Below, one piece after another: positions 11,246-23,500 of a stretch of DNA of 64,000 nucleotides. Below the pieces are notes generated by a model. That model saw only the letters and a list, made by a program, of their open reading frames with translations, was not told the origin of the DNA and did not search any database. This stretch comes from Istiophorus platypterus. Its lineage: Eukaryota > Chordata > Actinopteri > Istiophoriformes > Istiophoridae. The translations under genes were made by a program, and so were the position numbers. The DNA lies in NCBI GenBank assembly GCA_016859345.1, contig CM029128.1, forward strand, positions 17,128,104 through 17,192,103, written 5' to 3'. The first letter of the stretch is position 1; each line of letters opens with the position of its first letter.

Positions 11246-12333
11246 CCTCCAAAAAATAATTGTCAAGTAAAAAGGAAAAGATTAGACTGATTAAAGATTG
11301 TGCTGCAGTACCCCCATCCCAGGATGACTGAGGTATATAATAGGTATTGTATTTCTTCTGTCATGTTATTCCCCATCTCTATTATTCCTGTTATTTGTCT
11401 TATCTCTTGTTTTAATTATTATGAGCAGCATGACCTTCTCAGATGCTACAGTATTTTGCATCATATCTCTGTTTGTGAGGAAATCTGCACAGGCATTTTG
11501 GCTGTGCCATTTTCTTTTTTTTTTTTCTGAATCAGGTCCTGAAGCCTGTGACCTACATGTGACTCTATCATGAAGCCTAAATCCTAATTGATATCAGCAT
11601 TGTCATGTCAGTGGGAAAAGACGACTGCAGGATGGATGTCACATCCCTTGTCATACTTACACTTTGGAGGCGTGTGTTTCTGATAAAGCTGTCAGGTCAG
11701 ATTGGTATATGCATTATTTTCTTGGACATAACAACCAACTTTTCATAAAAAACTTCATTATAAAAAACTTGGATGTCTGATGCCCGATGATGTGAATCTA
11801 GCTTTAAAAATCCATCTTATTGATGGTCGATCTGTAGTCCTTCCTGTTTTTAACATTGGAAATGTAAAAATATGATAATATTACTCATCCATATTAACAA
11901 ATGAAATTAAAGTGTATTACGATGGTGCTTGGTGCCGGGCAGTAAATACCAGAGGGGGACAGCGTAGACAGTATGTGTCATGGCTGCACACATTGCTTGT
12001 ACAACCGCTCTCAATCTTCCATTTCTCTTGAGACCTAGACACTCCAGCTCCATACTTAATGAGAGTGCTAATCATCCAATGCACCAGACCAGGCAGACAA
12101 TACTTTATCTATCCTTGGGGTAAATATGTTAAAATAAAGATTCATTAACGCAGGTGAAGAAGGGTATGGGGTTGAATCAATATTTTATTTCAGCACCCTC
12201 AATTTGACTCCTTCATTCATGAGCATGAATGCCACCATTTCTCAGGTTTGTTCTCAACCTTGTCATATAGGATTAGTATTGATATGTCTAACTAGACCTC
12301 TCATTTCACAGTCTTGTTTTCACAATGTCTATA
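11246..12333. other. Unassigned non-coding DNA
   Basis: Single-copy looking AT-rich sequence after the duplication. A direct echo occurs near 11740-11773, where AAAAAACTT follows CAT and TAT. No gene or known repeat is recognised. Confidence 0.5.
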
Positions 12334-12439
12334 AATAATAATGTATATTATTATTGTTATTATTATTGTTGTTATTGACATTATTATTGTTATTATTATT
12401 ATTATTGTTATTATTATTCTCATTATTATTATTATTATA
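12334..12439. repeat. ATT/GTT trinucleotide microsatellite
   Basis: About 100 bases of imperfect ATT units interrupted by GTT, GAC and CTC. Confidence 0.95.
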
Positions 12440-12530
12440 CCCTTCAATTAGCTGAAGACCTTTTAACTTGGACTTGAAAAACAGGGCTGATTACAATGGA
12501 GTGAGACATTTTCACCTTTCAGGTTTTTGA

Positions 12531-13013
12531 GCTGAGTATTCCTCTAGCACCACCATGAGGTTGACTTTTTTGAGTTTAAGGGTCTTGACAACCATTGGAT
12601 GGATTTCCATGAATTATTTTAAAGCTAATCATGACGCCCAATGGATGTAATCTAATGACTTTGGTGATTCCTTGACATTTTATCTAGCACCATGACCAGG
12701 TTGGATGGATTACCCTCATCACCAACACCATCGTTCGGTCATCATTTGTCCAACTCTTTGGTTTAGGAGAAAAAATACCTTCAAAAACCCTTCAGAATAC
12801 CTTCTAATCTAATTACATGCCTATCAGTCTCAACTAAAATTTGTCTTTGGTGCTAATTAGATAATGTTAACATTCTAACAAACTAAACTGAGATAGTGAA
12901 CGTTATCCTCCTATTTATCAGCATTGTTATTGTTAGCATTTTAGCCCAAACCTCTGTTGTGCCTAAGTACAGCCTCAATGCACCACTAGCTCCACTGTAG
13001 ACTCTGAGTGTCT
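12531..13013 (+). repeat. Percomorph dispersed repeat P, fullest copy
   Basis: Two recognisable segments are present. The first (about 12531-12740) contains CTCTAGCACCACCATGAGGT, CATTGGATGGATTTCCATGA and AATGACTTTGGTGATTCC. The second (about 12880-13013) contains ACTAAACTGAGATAGTGAAC, TTGTTAGCATTTTAGC, TGTGCCTAAGTACAGCCTCA and TGTAGACTCTGAGTG. From memory this is one of the commonest interspersed repeats in percomorph fish. It codes for nothing I recognise and I do not assign a class. Four further partial copies occur in this window. Confidence 0.65.
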
Positions 13014-13924
13014 TTTTTATTAGAGAGAGAAAATTAATGAAAACACATTTCATATACTGATCTGACATGAAAAAACCCTTGATAACTTAAAATTGGCTCA
13101 CTGACAGTATTTCATGGTTCATTAAGCATATTTTATTTTCTTTGTGTATATGAAATGATGTCCAAATTACACAATTATTACAGTTCAGAGGGTGAAACAG
13201 GGCATGCATTTAATATCTCTCACTGCATTTTGAACCCCATCTGTTGGGTCATACAGGGAGCCTTATTGGAGGAGTTGCAGAAATGTAACTACTAGGATGA
13301 GCGACGCAAGATTTTCATTGTTACTTTTAAAGAAAACTCACTCAAAGGTCTATTTAAACATGAGACTGACATCTAAAGTTGCCAGCACATGTACTGTTGT
13401 AATGTAGCTGATGTAGGAAAGGGGCTTTTCGTGTGTGGTTATGCCATAGGCCACAACATGTTGCTCATGCCGTTTAGAAAAATAAAAACATGGAAAGATG
13501 GCAGCCCTTGGGACAGCTGCATGGATGAGTGGCAAATTTTATGAGGATATATACTGTATGTGAGACTGTTGCTCCCTGCAGTGGAATGACGTATTTGCTT
13601 TACATGAAGCTGAATGACATGATGACGGAAACACAGGAGGACACATGAGGGACCCGGTCCACTCCATCACACCTTGGCAAAGCAAACAATCCTGACAGAC
13701 GCTTCTCATGGCTGCTTCAGCAGGCTTTGAAGGATATTTTTCTTGGCAAAGAAGGATACTTGAGAACAAAATCAAGGAGCCGGATATAAAACACCTCCAG
13801 CTGTGTTTGAAGACAGCGCAACTGATCAAGACCTACGCCCGACAACCGGAGCCTTTGAAATCAAACACGACCTTATAAACTCAAGCTTAACTGTTTGTGA
13901 TAGAAATCTGTATCCACCGCCTTT
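13014..13924. other. Unassigned non-coding DNA
   Basis: No gene or repeat is recognised. A minus-strand open frame of 96 codons at 13539-13829 has a cysteine-rich, low-credibility translation with no recognisable domain. Confidence 0.5.
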
Positions 13925-14110
13925 CTCATGTCACAAGCTCGTCACGCCAATGTGCTAATCAAAGGGAACAGCACCGGCTCTTGTATCAAGAGCTTTCCAT
14001 ATGGTTATGTTCAGACCTGTGAATATGCATTTGATAAGGAGGGAGACATTAATTGGGAAAATTCATCGCTTTGACTGGCTATGCCCTTGGTCATTGGTAT
14101 CTCAGGTAAA
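13925..14110. promoter_or_regulatory. Candidate regulatory stretch with clustered motifs
   Basis: Within about 190 bases there are two TCF/LEF-like sites in opposite orientation (ATCAAAGG at 13958-13965 and CTTTGA at 14069-14074), an octamer-like ATGCAT (14025-14030) and a homeodomain-like ATTAATTG (14048-14055). The stretch lacks simple repeats and mobile-element matches. Motif clustering in AT-rich DNA is weak evidence, so this is only a candidate enhancer or conserved element. Confidence 0.2.
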
Positions 14111-14119
14111 TGAAAGATT

Positions 14120-14626
14120 ATGAACGTCTTCAAGAAGCCTGGATATATCAGCCGTTATCCTTTAAACAATTTCTGTTTAACTGAAAGAGGCTTTTCAATT
14201 CAAATTCAACAATGGTTCATCTTGCATTATCTCAATACTTTGGGGACATTTCAGAAAGAGAACAGTAGCTCCGGACATAAGACGTTACTGATCCAAGTTG
14301 GGTTGGGTTCTTTGTCCTTCACATGCTACCAAGGGATAAGAATCAGTGGCAGAGCAGAGCCTACCTCTACAGCTGGATTCTTAGATTCTAATAACTCCCT
14401 GCATTATCCTGCTGTCCTGATCTGTGGTTGTGTTAGTTTACTATTATGTATTGTGAAAGTTTTCATCTTTCAAAATTCCCTAGACAAAAGGTGTCACTCC
14501 CGCAGCATCACATGGAGAGCTGCAGCACAGCTGAATAGGTGCACTAATGCTTGGCTCTGTAAAGGGCAACGTTTAAGGATCACCAGATGTAGCATTTACC
14601 ACCACACTCACTATGCATTTAAATAA
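14120..14626 (+). other. Longest open reading frame in the window (168 codons), unrecognised
   Basis: The frame is open from an ATG at 14120 to a TAA at 14624-14626. I recognise no domain or family. A hydrophobic run of about 20 residues (PAVLICGCVSLLLCIVKVFI, near residues 97-117) could be a membrane segment. The rest is mixed, with scattered cysteines and no low complexity. No promoter, Kozak-like context or clear splice structure identifies it as a gene. It may be a chance ORF in locally less AT-rich DNA. Alternatives are a lineage-specific exon or part of an unrecognised mobile element. Confidence 0.12.
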
Positions 14627-14892
14627 CTCTTGCAGGGGAGTGAACATCACGTCATGATTGTACATGCAGTAATATGTTTTGGAGTGCTTAGTATTTCTGA
14701 TTGTAACTATATTGGGTATATTAAGACCCCTTAACCATCTCTACATTTTACACACTTGATTTTCAGTGTACAATAGATAATAATGGAGCATAAGCCTCTA
14801 TAAAAGATTTGCTACACCGCACGTCTTCATACTTTCAAACCAGGTAGCTCTAATAATGGCGCTGACAATCAGTCAGTCGATTCATCTTTTCT

Positions 14893-15150
14893 TTATACTG
14901 AAATATCTCAATTTGCACAAAAGTATGTTCAGATGTTCATGATGAATTATCACAAATACTTGGGTAATTCCCTGACTTTTCCTTTAGCAGCAGTTTAAGG
15001 CATGTATTTTTTGATTTTCATGAAATTTAGTGAAAAACAACTTTTGGATGGAACGCTATAAAATTTACACAGGAAAATTCATGTCTCCCTCAGGATGAAT
15101 TGTATTCCCTTAACTTTTGATATACTGCCATACTCAGGTCAAACTTTAAA
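14893..15150 (+). repeat. Percomorph dispersed repeat P, copy 2 (partial)
   Basis: Landmarks are ACTGAAATATCTCAATTTGC, GTTCAGATGTTCATGATGAA, CCCTGACTTTTCCTTTAGCA (14971-14990) and TCATGAAATTTAGT. They follow the first segment of the element at 12531 in the same orientation. A second, partly repeated phase (AGGATGAATTGTATTCCC, then CTCAGGTCAAAC) suggests that two tandem modules of the repeat survive. Confidence 0.55.
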
Positions 15151-15164
15151 GTTTTCTCTTACTT

Positions 15165-15540
15165 TAGTGTGTGACCTTTCACCTCATGCACACTTTAAGT
15201 CCACAAGGCTAGACTTTTGCAATGCTCTCCTATCTGGTCTACCCCCCAAAAATCATAAATCATTAACAATTGATCCAGGCAATTGATTCTGCCTGAGTAG
15301 GGTCAGAAGGAGAGAACATATTACACCTGTTTTAAAGTGCTTACGTGGTTGCCCATTGGTTTCTGTATTGGTTTGAAAATTCTTTTACTTGTCTTTAAAG
15401 CATTTATGTCCTCGCATCAGCCTAGTTGTCTCCCATGATTCCATTCTATGAACCAGGACGGCTCCTCAGTCCCGCTGACCCTTTGAGTCTTTTAGTTGTC
15501 CTAAAGTAAAGGGCAAAATATCTGGTGAAGGTGCTTGTAG
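15165..15540 (+). mobile_element. L2-type LINE relic, C-terminal part of the reverse-transcriptase ORF
   Basis: One frame reads STRLDFCNALLSGLPPK at about 15197-15249. Broken downstream frames then give RVRRREN, the counterpart of ENILHLF/SLHWLPV, and YEPGRLLS. The order matches the end of L2-clade proteins: LDYCNSLLSGLP, TRTRRREHITP, LHWLPV, YEPGRSLRSS. At least one frameshift and several stops are present, so it is dead. The end near 15540 is approximate. It sits directly behind a repeat P copy, so the two insertions may be nested or adjacent. Confidence 0.75.
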
Positions 15541-16014
15541 TATTTTGAATATGGTTTATCTAATAAGAAAAGGGTTTTTTGTATTAGAGGGAGGCTGAAA
15601 TAATACTGCCCTTGCAGATTTTTTTCAATAATGGTCTTAAAAGGCTTTTAGAGGTCAGTAACAGACATAACATATTTGATAACATATAGTTTTTTATTAT
15701 GGAAAGAAGTCATTCAGATGTGCATTTATGAATTTTAATGTTAAACTCTACATTGAGCTAACATGTAACCAACCTACTTGTGTGACCAATCTCAACATAA
15801 ATTTGAGGGGATTGTGGTATTTTTATTTGATTATATACCGTAGTTACGGACTATTTTTTTGTTGCTGAGCCAAGCCACAGATATAAAAAATAAGGAAAAT
15901 TAAAGCTCACAAGCTTTTTCACTAAAAGTGTTTGCAGATAACTTGCCATTAACTGCACATAATGGGCCCTGGTAAGAAACATAACTTAAAGCTCAATGGA
16001 CCAACATCATAATT
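15541..16014. other. Unassigned AT-rich DNA between two transposon relics
   Basis: No gene is recognised. The stretch separates the L2 relic from the Tc1 transposase relic and may include unrecognised flanks of either. Confidence 0.45.
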
Positions 16015-16495
16015 TCTCTGCAAAGACAGGAGAGCCTTACAGATCAGCTCTCTCTGCAGCACTCCACTGGTCATACCTTTATAGTACAGGGCCTAGAAAC
16101 TGGTGCTGAATAAATGGCACAGGACAGCTTGCCTAGAGTTTGCCAAATGCCACCTAAAGGATTCCAACAGCATGAGGAATAATTATGATCTGATCCTCCG
16201 AGAAAAAAAACAAATTCTTTGGCCTGAATGCTAAGCAGTACATCCTGCAAACAAAACAGGTAGCTCTTATAGCATATTTATCGTCATACCTTCGATGAGG
16301 CTGTATAATAGCGTCACCATGCAAGGGGGTCAAAAGGATATTCAGGATTTAGGGAGTGATGAACAGAGAGTAAAATGTTTGACAAGGATTGACCTTTTGA
16401 GCACAAGACAAATTCTGCGTGGTTTGGGAATGAGTCTCTGAATGTCCTTGACTTTCAGCAAAAGACTTAATTGAAACCTGTGAGACCTGAAGTTC
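16015..16495 (+). pseudogene. Tc1/mariner transposase relic, multiply deleted
   Basis: The middle and C-terminal parts of a salmonid-type Tc1 transposase are detectable at DNA level. CTCTGCAGCACTCCACTGGT (about 16051-16070) is followed by CCTTTATAGTACAGGGCC, then CTAGAGTTTGCCAAATGCCA (about 16132-16151) and CACCTAAAGGATTCC. Next comes ATTCTTTGGCCTGAATGCTA (about 16212-16231), the counterpart of the protein segment ELFGLNAK. Finally GAGTCTCTGAATGTCCTTGA (16431-16450) encodes SLNVLD, just before the normal PDLNPIE motif, which is lost. Stops and frameshifts occur throughout and the region between about 16270 and 16430 is compressed. This is the family of the 5' fragment at 8151-8445, but the two are too far apart to be one simple insertion. 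Confidence 0.75.
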
Positions 16496-19400
16496 TATTT
16501 ATGGACACTCCATTTAAATTTGAATGAGCTGAAGAGGATTTCAAAGAAAGTGAATTAAGTGAAGTACAATTATCCATGTGTGTAAAGCTGGCAACAGGCA
16601 CACTCCTCGAATCAATTTATGAGCTTCTATAAAGTGCAGACCAAATAAATATAGGAATATTTGATTGTTATTAATCCCAATAACTGGGGATGTTTTTTTT
16701 GGCCACAGTCTTAAGCCACACCCTTTAATAAGGGTATCTGCTGACACCAAAACCAATCCTCACTCTCATTTTTACCAATGTTGTTTGACACATGATATAA
16801 CAGCTGTAACCTACTTAATATGGCACACCTTATCCATAATTATCCAGCTAATCATGAGAAGCTGCTACATGAATGGTTTGTGAACTGCTCTTTGCTCATT
16901 AGAATTATTGCTATATCCTAGCATATCCATGTGTTTTGCCAAGCAATCAGTGTTGTTCAATTCTTGCACTTTAGACCACAGATGTAGTAAAGGAGAACGC
17001 CACTGCAACCCCAGCAGGACTAAACTGCACTATATTTTAGTCCTGTACAAAGATTTATGTTAGCCAATACCAGTTCCTATGTCTGCATCGGCCCATATAC
17101 CTATGGTTCTGATTGGCTCGGGACAGTAGATGTGATACCACTTGTGAGTAATATACTTAAATTTTGTTTGTGAATGCTAAAATGTTACTTGCTAGTATTA
17201 AGGAGGAATTCACTGCATTGATTACAGTAATTTATACAAGAACTAACATACTGATGAACTAAAATGTCAGGGTGGCATTATATATTTAGACATAAAGTGA
17301 TGGTTATTTATGTAAGTGTACTTTCAGTGCCAACTGTTTTATTGAAAAGTCGCCCTCATTTGTCTGAGAGTTATTTGGTACAAAACAATCATTTGTTTAT
17401 TTTTGCTAGCACTGGGCCTGATGAGAAAACCTTACAGGGCACAAATGCCTTCATTTTACTCTTTCATCTTGCCCTCATTTTTGTATTTGCTTCAGTCATA
17501 CAGTGTTACAGTGTGCAATGTTACACAACAATACACTAATGTAGAGCAAGTGGAGAATCAAGACATGTTTTCTTAAGGCATTAACAACTGCTTGCATAAT
17601 ATATTCTCGTTTTAATAAATCCTGCTGAGCAAGTCGTTTTCTGCATAATAGGTCACACCTGACATGTCTTCAAACAAATAACTTTGCTCAAATGTGAAAA
17701 ATCTCTTCAATCAATCCTTTCTGCCAAAGCAATTTTGCAGCAGGTTAGCATCCAAGAATATTTTGAAAACAAAAGCAATAGTAACTACATTATCATTTAG
17801 TTGATATGGACTCCAGTTAATCCAGAAATTGAAAGGGAATATTCCTCTGCTCTGTCTTCATTAGTTCTGAGGTTGAAGAGACCGACCTGTATGCTGTGAA
17901 AATGTACACTGATAGCATTTACTAAATTGAACACCATAAACTTTATGGTGCTTACTTGGATTGACATTTCCCTCATGGGTGCATGTACTAAAACACGATA
18001 CAGAATCGGCTATCAGTGAAATTACAGCATAAACTGGATTCATGTGCATCAGTGGTGGTTCCTTCTAGGACAACTTGAGGGATTTGGACCATCTCTGCTA
18101 TTATGACTATGCTGTTAATAAAGTATATGCTGCAGAACTATACTTATTCTGCTATTTAATATATTCAGATTTGATGATGAGAGCAAGCAAGCAACAAAGA
18201 AATTACTGGCTACTGTATCGTATATGAAAAATTTCTTTAATGAAAAAGAAAATGCTGTCCTGCCAATGTGCACATATTATCCTGGAGGTAAATAATGGGG
18301 TTGGTTATCTCTTCCAGTTTTGAGACAGTGCAGTATTTTCTTCCGGATGCAGCAGGTTGTTTTCTATTCTGCTCCGAGCTGATTCTCTGTTAATTGGCTG
18401 TAAATGGCCTCCAGAATTTCGGTGTGTGTGCAGTTCATTAAGCTGCATAGATAAGCTCATCATAATTTACACATTGAATGGGGACTTTTTTGTGTTCCCT
18501 CATTTATATTATAGTATCATAGTGGATAATACCACTTCAGCTCATTTCGTTGAAAAACAAAACATACCATCATGACTTTTACAGCAGACCTTACCCGCCC
18601 AAGCAACATGGTACTTTGTTAGGTTTACCAGATTGTGGAACAACCCATAATACAAATGCAAACCTCTTCCTGCTCCACGAATAGCCAAATGTCATGTACT
18701 GCTCTCCACATCAGCAGAGTGGAAAGAGGTAGGGCACCTCCAAATATTAAATTAAGACACCTCGTTCATACTCTTCCCACTTCGTCCACAGTGGACATGA
18801 CTATTAGCTGTGAAATAATTAAAAGTGGCACAGACATATGAAAACCTTACTAATGACTCCATAAACCTTTTATTCTGGGACTACCAGCTGCTCACCCGTG
18901 TGGAATGAGTTCATTGTGCCGCACAGTGAGCTCAAGAGCCAGTGAGACGGTCACACCACTGCCCAGGAGACAGTAAGGGGATTATTAGCTGTACACTGAG
19001 CCGTTCAAAACAGTTAATGGATTGGTGTGATGATGAAGCTAAATCCATTTGCCTTGAAGTTGTTTTGTTTACTTTAACTGGACGTTAATCATTTGATGTA
19101 CTATATCTGAGCCTTTTGCTGTCAAATCTCAAGCAGGTCTTTAACTGTAAATTCCAAACTTACACAATACACATGAGAGGCATGTAAATCGGGGTGGTAA
19201 TAATTGGAAATACACCAGACCAAAATGAATGGCATATATTTCTGTACTGAGTTGACATATGGCTCCCAGAAAGATAGGGATTGTCTGAGTGTTTTACCAA
19301 GGGCTTAATCTTTGTGTATAATTATCTATTAATTTGCAAGCTCTCTATTCCTAATGGGACTTCTAATTAGTGTTTTATTAAAGGCAAGTGCAGTGAAAAG

Positions 19401-20496
19401 GTTTAACCAGTAAAACAAGACAGTGAAAGAGAGTGTGAGCATGAATTATAGAATAAATATGCATGTTGTCTAATGCATGTTTCATTAGAAATTTCTTTAC
19501 ATTACATTACATTATATATGTTCTGAAAATATTATACACACTGCATCCATCTATAGAAACTAAATCTCCTGATTGAATTGTTAACATAGAGTTATGATAA
19601 AATGTAAAATGTGCATACTGTCTCTATCTTCAAATATTCATTGTAAGATATTTGTTTTCCATACAATATTCACTCTTAAACTGCTATGTATGGACACCTA
19701 AAACACTCATTTGAAATCTGGTTTAAGACTGAGGTTAAGTTTTCAAAAGTAAAAACTAGGCTATACCAGAAGCTGGTTGTCAAATCCTCTAGTGTTTCAA
19801 AAGTCTTTGTTTGGGTTGTTCTGATACAACCCATAGGAGTGTCACCTGAAAAAGCTCCCTACAATTGCAGGTGATCTGGACCTTGGTCATCATAGTTGCA
19901 ATAATAAACACAGTTTTGAGATGGTCATGAATATAAGAAAAACACATCTGTTTCATTGACTATCAGTTTGAAATGGGTCACAATGCGAAAGTGTCGTGTT
20001 TTCTAAACCCATTCTCCCTGTTCATTATATACCCGCTCATCCAATCATCCACCAAGAACCACTGCTTTTGAACAGAATAATGCCATTGACTGTAACTCAG
20101 GCAACGTTATACCTGGTAATGTGTTAACCAGTGCAAATGAATTGTATACAAGGTACATATATTTGTTAGGAGACCAGTTGTTACAGATGACATGTCTTTG
20201 CATAAAATTACACCTCCACGTAATGTAATAGAAAATTCTTAAAGCCAGTAACATAACTGGACTGAGAAGTCTTAAGATACATAACACTGTTACATCCTGA
20301 AGCTGGCTCATTAGGCCGAACCATGTGCTGTTGTGATATGGAAGGATTTGGGTTTAATTAGTTTTGATTTGTATTCAGATGTAGTTGATGTCCATTTTGT
20401 TTAAACCTTTTGTGTTATTTGTTATGGCCAAGCCACTTTATATGTCTCCTTGTGTGTTATTGTCTCATGTCGGTTTGTTCAGTTAATGTCAAGGCT
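16496..20496. other. About 4 kb of unassigned single-copy DNA
   Basis: No gene or known repeat is recognised. A short near-palindrome CACCATAAA-C-TTTATGGTG occurs near 17933-17951, and ACATT is tandemly repeated near 19499-19513. Open frames are all below 100 codons and have no recognisable domains. Confidence 0.5.
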
Positions 20497-20531
20497 TGTT
20501 GTTGTTGTTATTGTTGTTGTTGTTGTTGTTA
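20497..20531. repeat. GTT trinucleotide microsatellite
   Basis: About 11 units of TTG/GTT with one ATT interruption. Confidence 0.95.
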
Positions 20532-23500
20532 GTACAGTTTTGTTGACCTCTTCTATAGACCTAGTTTTAAGTTTCCTATAAGTTTCCTCTCCTTGACAAC
20601 AGCAAAAACAAAGAAAGCCCTTTTCTTCAGTATAGTGAATCTAATCACAAGTTCACATCTGCATGTAAAGTGTGCAACTGTTGTACTTTCATTAATGTTT
20701 CCATTTTACATTTACAGCTATCAGAGCTGCTTTTTTGCAAACAGTGGCTGACCAGCCCAGATGCTTTGTACCTTGGCATTATTTTAATGGGCCGACACTG
20801 CAGGCTGACACATAGTGTATACATTTGCAAGTCTGATGTTTAGCCATTAGTAAAAAACAAAAAAATCCCAACGGTGTGGACTTTGAGCCCACTCTTCAAA
20901 CATAAAGCATAATGGATACTGTGACTTCAAACACATTTTGGCCTGACTGAAGCCTTAAACTGTTTCCTTTTAATGGGATAGGAGCTGGTTTGAGATGTAC
21001 TTTATTGTCTACACTAATGGTGTGTTGGTCAGTCAGGCAATAGCTGTGGTCCATCATAACATCTATTTTGTGGTTTACTATGAAATCTCAGTAATTACTG
21101 CAGTTCCTTTACGCACACAAATAGTTGAATCCCTCTGTGGTAAATAATCAGCTTATTTCCGGTGTCTTATTTACAGATGTAGCTGCCTCTTCCATATTTA
21201 CAGTTCCACAGGCAAACCATGGATGCATATTGGACTTTTTCTAAGTTGTTTTCATGTTTTGTTCCAAATTGTCAACATGAACGCAGTAGCTTTCTCTTCA
21301 TTTTCTGCAGAAGTGACATCCTTCACCCAGTCTACAACCCCTCCATTAGCTCTTCCAGATGATACACAGATTTTATAGACCCAGAAATCTGTGTGTCTCA
21401 AATAACTTAATAGCCCGGGACATTTTAAAACTTATCACAGTAGATAACAAAGAGGGATTTATTTGCAAAATGAATAACAATTGTGATACCAATTCAAAAC
21501 TATTTGGTGTGAGCAGCATGCAAAAGGTGATATCATCCATTAAAAACCTACAATTTATATGAACTTGCTCCTTTCAGTGATTAAGCTTCTTTCTCCAGTG
21601 CCATGGCAGCTGCTGCTTTTGCATTCCCTGTGTCAGCATCCCAGCAGTTTACCATACTCTTATGATTGGCTTCATTAATGATTTTATTTCAGAGCTGTTG
21701 CTTTTAATGGTGCATGTGATGAGTTGAGTCAGCAATAATCTCAAAGTATTTTCTATCAAAGAATTTTGAGAAGTAAAACATGTCAGTGAAGCAAAGAGCT
21801 CCCATGATCCAGTGAAGGTACTTAGACTAGCAATCTGGTGTTCAAAATCCATTTTCATTTCCAACTGAAGGAAATAAAAGATGAATAACCTTTTAATGTG
21901 CAAAACTCACACTGCACATACTCTGCTGGATGCCTCCCTTCCACTCATTCACACACAATCATCACTGTCTGTTCCATGCATGGCCAAAGACTGCAGACAG
22001 ATGTAATGCTAATCTGCCTATGCATCCTGATTTAGCATGCATAGAACAGATTCTAATTATGTATGTAGGAAATCTGTGTATGAACAAGAAAATTGGTGTT
22101 TATCAAAGTTGTACAGGCACAACTTCTTGCAGTGAACAATCATAAATCTCATCTGTTCCATATCCATCTGCTTGTGCATGCATAGGTTTATTTACATGCA
22201 GGAAAGCCTCCAAAATGCCAAAGATGGCCAACCACAGACCTCTGAAAGCCCTACTAGCCTTAATGTGTGGAGTTGTTTTTTGTTTACAAAAGTATCAAAC
22301 ACTACAGAAAATGAGGTTAATATACCATAGCAGTAAAAAAAAAAAAAATCCTGTTTCATCCTCAAAACAGGTATTTGGGATATTTTCCCTGCGTGCACCA
22401 GACTAATGCACATAGCATTCCCTGGGCATGACAAAATGAGTGATGTAGAATGGACAAATCCTCCTGGGCTCTCTAAGGACGTCTTGTACAGTTGATGAGA
22501 ATCCAAGATCACCATATATAATTATCCATTCAGCCAAAGTGGTTTGTTTGATGCTTCCACAGTGTTTTGTCCAAAGATAAATAAATATGCAGTAAAAGAA
22601 CAGGTAAATGATGGATGGTTCCCTTTATGTGGTCATATGGAAGATTTGCAGAACACCAAATAGATATTTGGCGTAATATTACTTCTAAGCAACTCATAGA
22701 TTACAAATTGGTTTTAATATACTTTTCAATTGTTTCACTTTTTAATAGTTTAAGCATAACAGAAAGTAAATAATACCTCTCCATTAAAATGACTGATTAT
22801 GAGACGAAAAAGTTAATTGTCAATGCAGACTTATTACAAGAGAACATTATTGACATATCTGTCACATCAGTTCACTGGTGCACTACTAGAAGAAAACAAG
22901 ATGAGATAGAGGCATTAATGCCATAATTTTACTCAGAAAGAAATGATTACCTTGTTTTTCTGGAAAAATAAAAAACAAAAAAACTTGAGAGTAGAGGCTT
23001 GTGTACCCGTAATTCAGGAATCGATATGTCCACATTTATACCTGTCTAACACTAGGAATTCAATGGTATGCCTAGTCAAGAGGGATTTTAAATGTACACA
23101 CATTTTCAATGCGTACGCAGGCCCCATTTGTGCTGATTCTGAATCTGGGTTGAATATGTCATGAAAAAACTTCAATACATGTACAAGTTAATTCATGACA
23201 TCACAACTAGTTTGGAAGCAAATTACAGGCCAATAAGCAAATTTCACAAGCTTAATGTGGAAAACTGAAATCTTCATTCTTTAAAAATTAAAAATCTGAT
23301 TCATAGATACTGGATTTCAAGTAGTAGGTGTAATTTTAAGATTTTAATGATGGACATTACAATCCAATGAACAAATGATGTAGTTACACACATAAGTCAT
23401 ATAATAGAGTTAAAGCTTTGGGTTCAGTTAGGTTTTTGGGTTTCAAGCATGAGTGAAATGTAGGCGGTTATGTGGCCAGATTAAAATCAAATGGTATCAG

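Noticed and set aside
9368..11259. Identical ORF pairs of 61, 72 and 65-91 codons in the duplication
   Set aside because: They are identical only because the DNA is duplicated; none has a recognisable domain.
13539..13829. 96-codon cysteine-rich minus-strand ORF
   Set aside because: Cysteine spacing fits no family I know and no coding context is visible.
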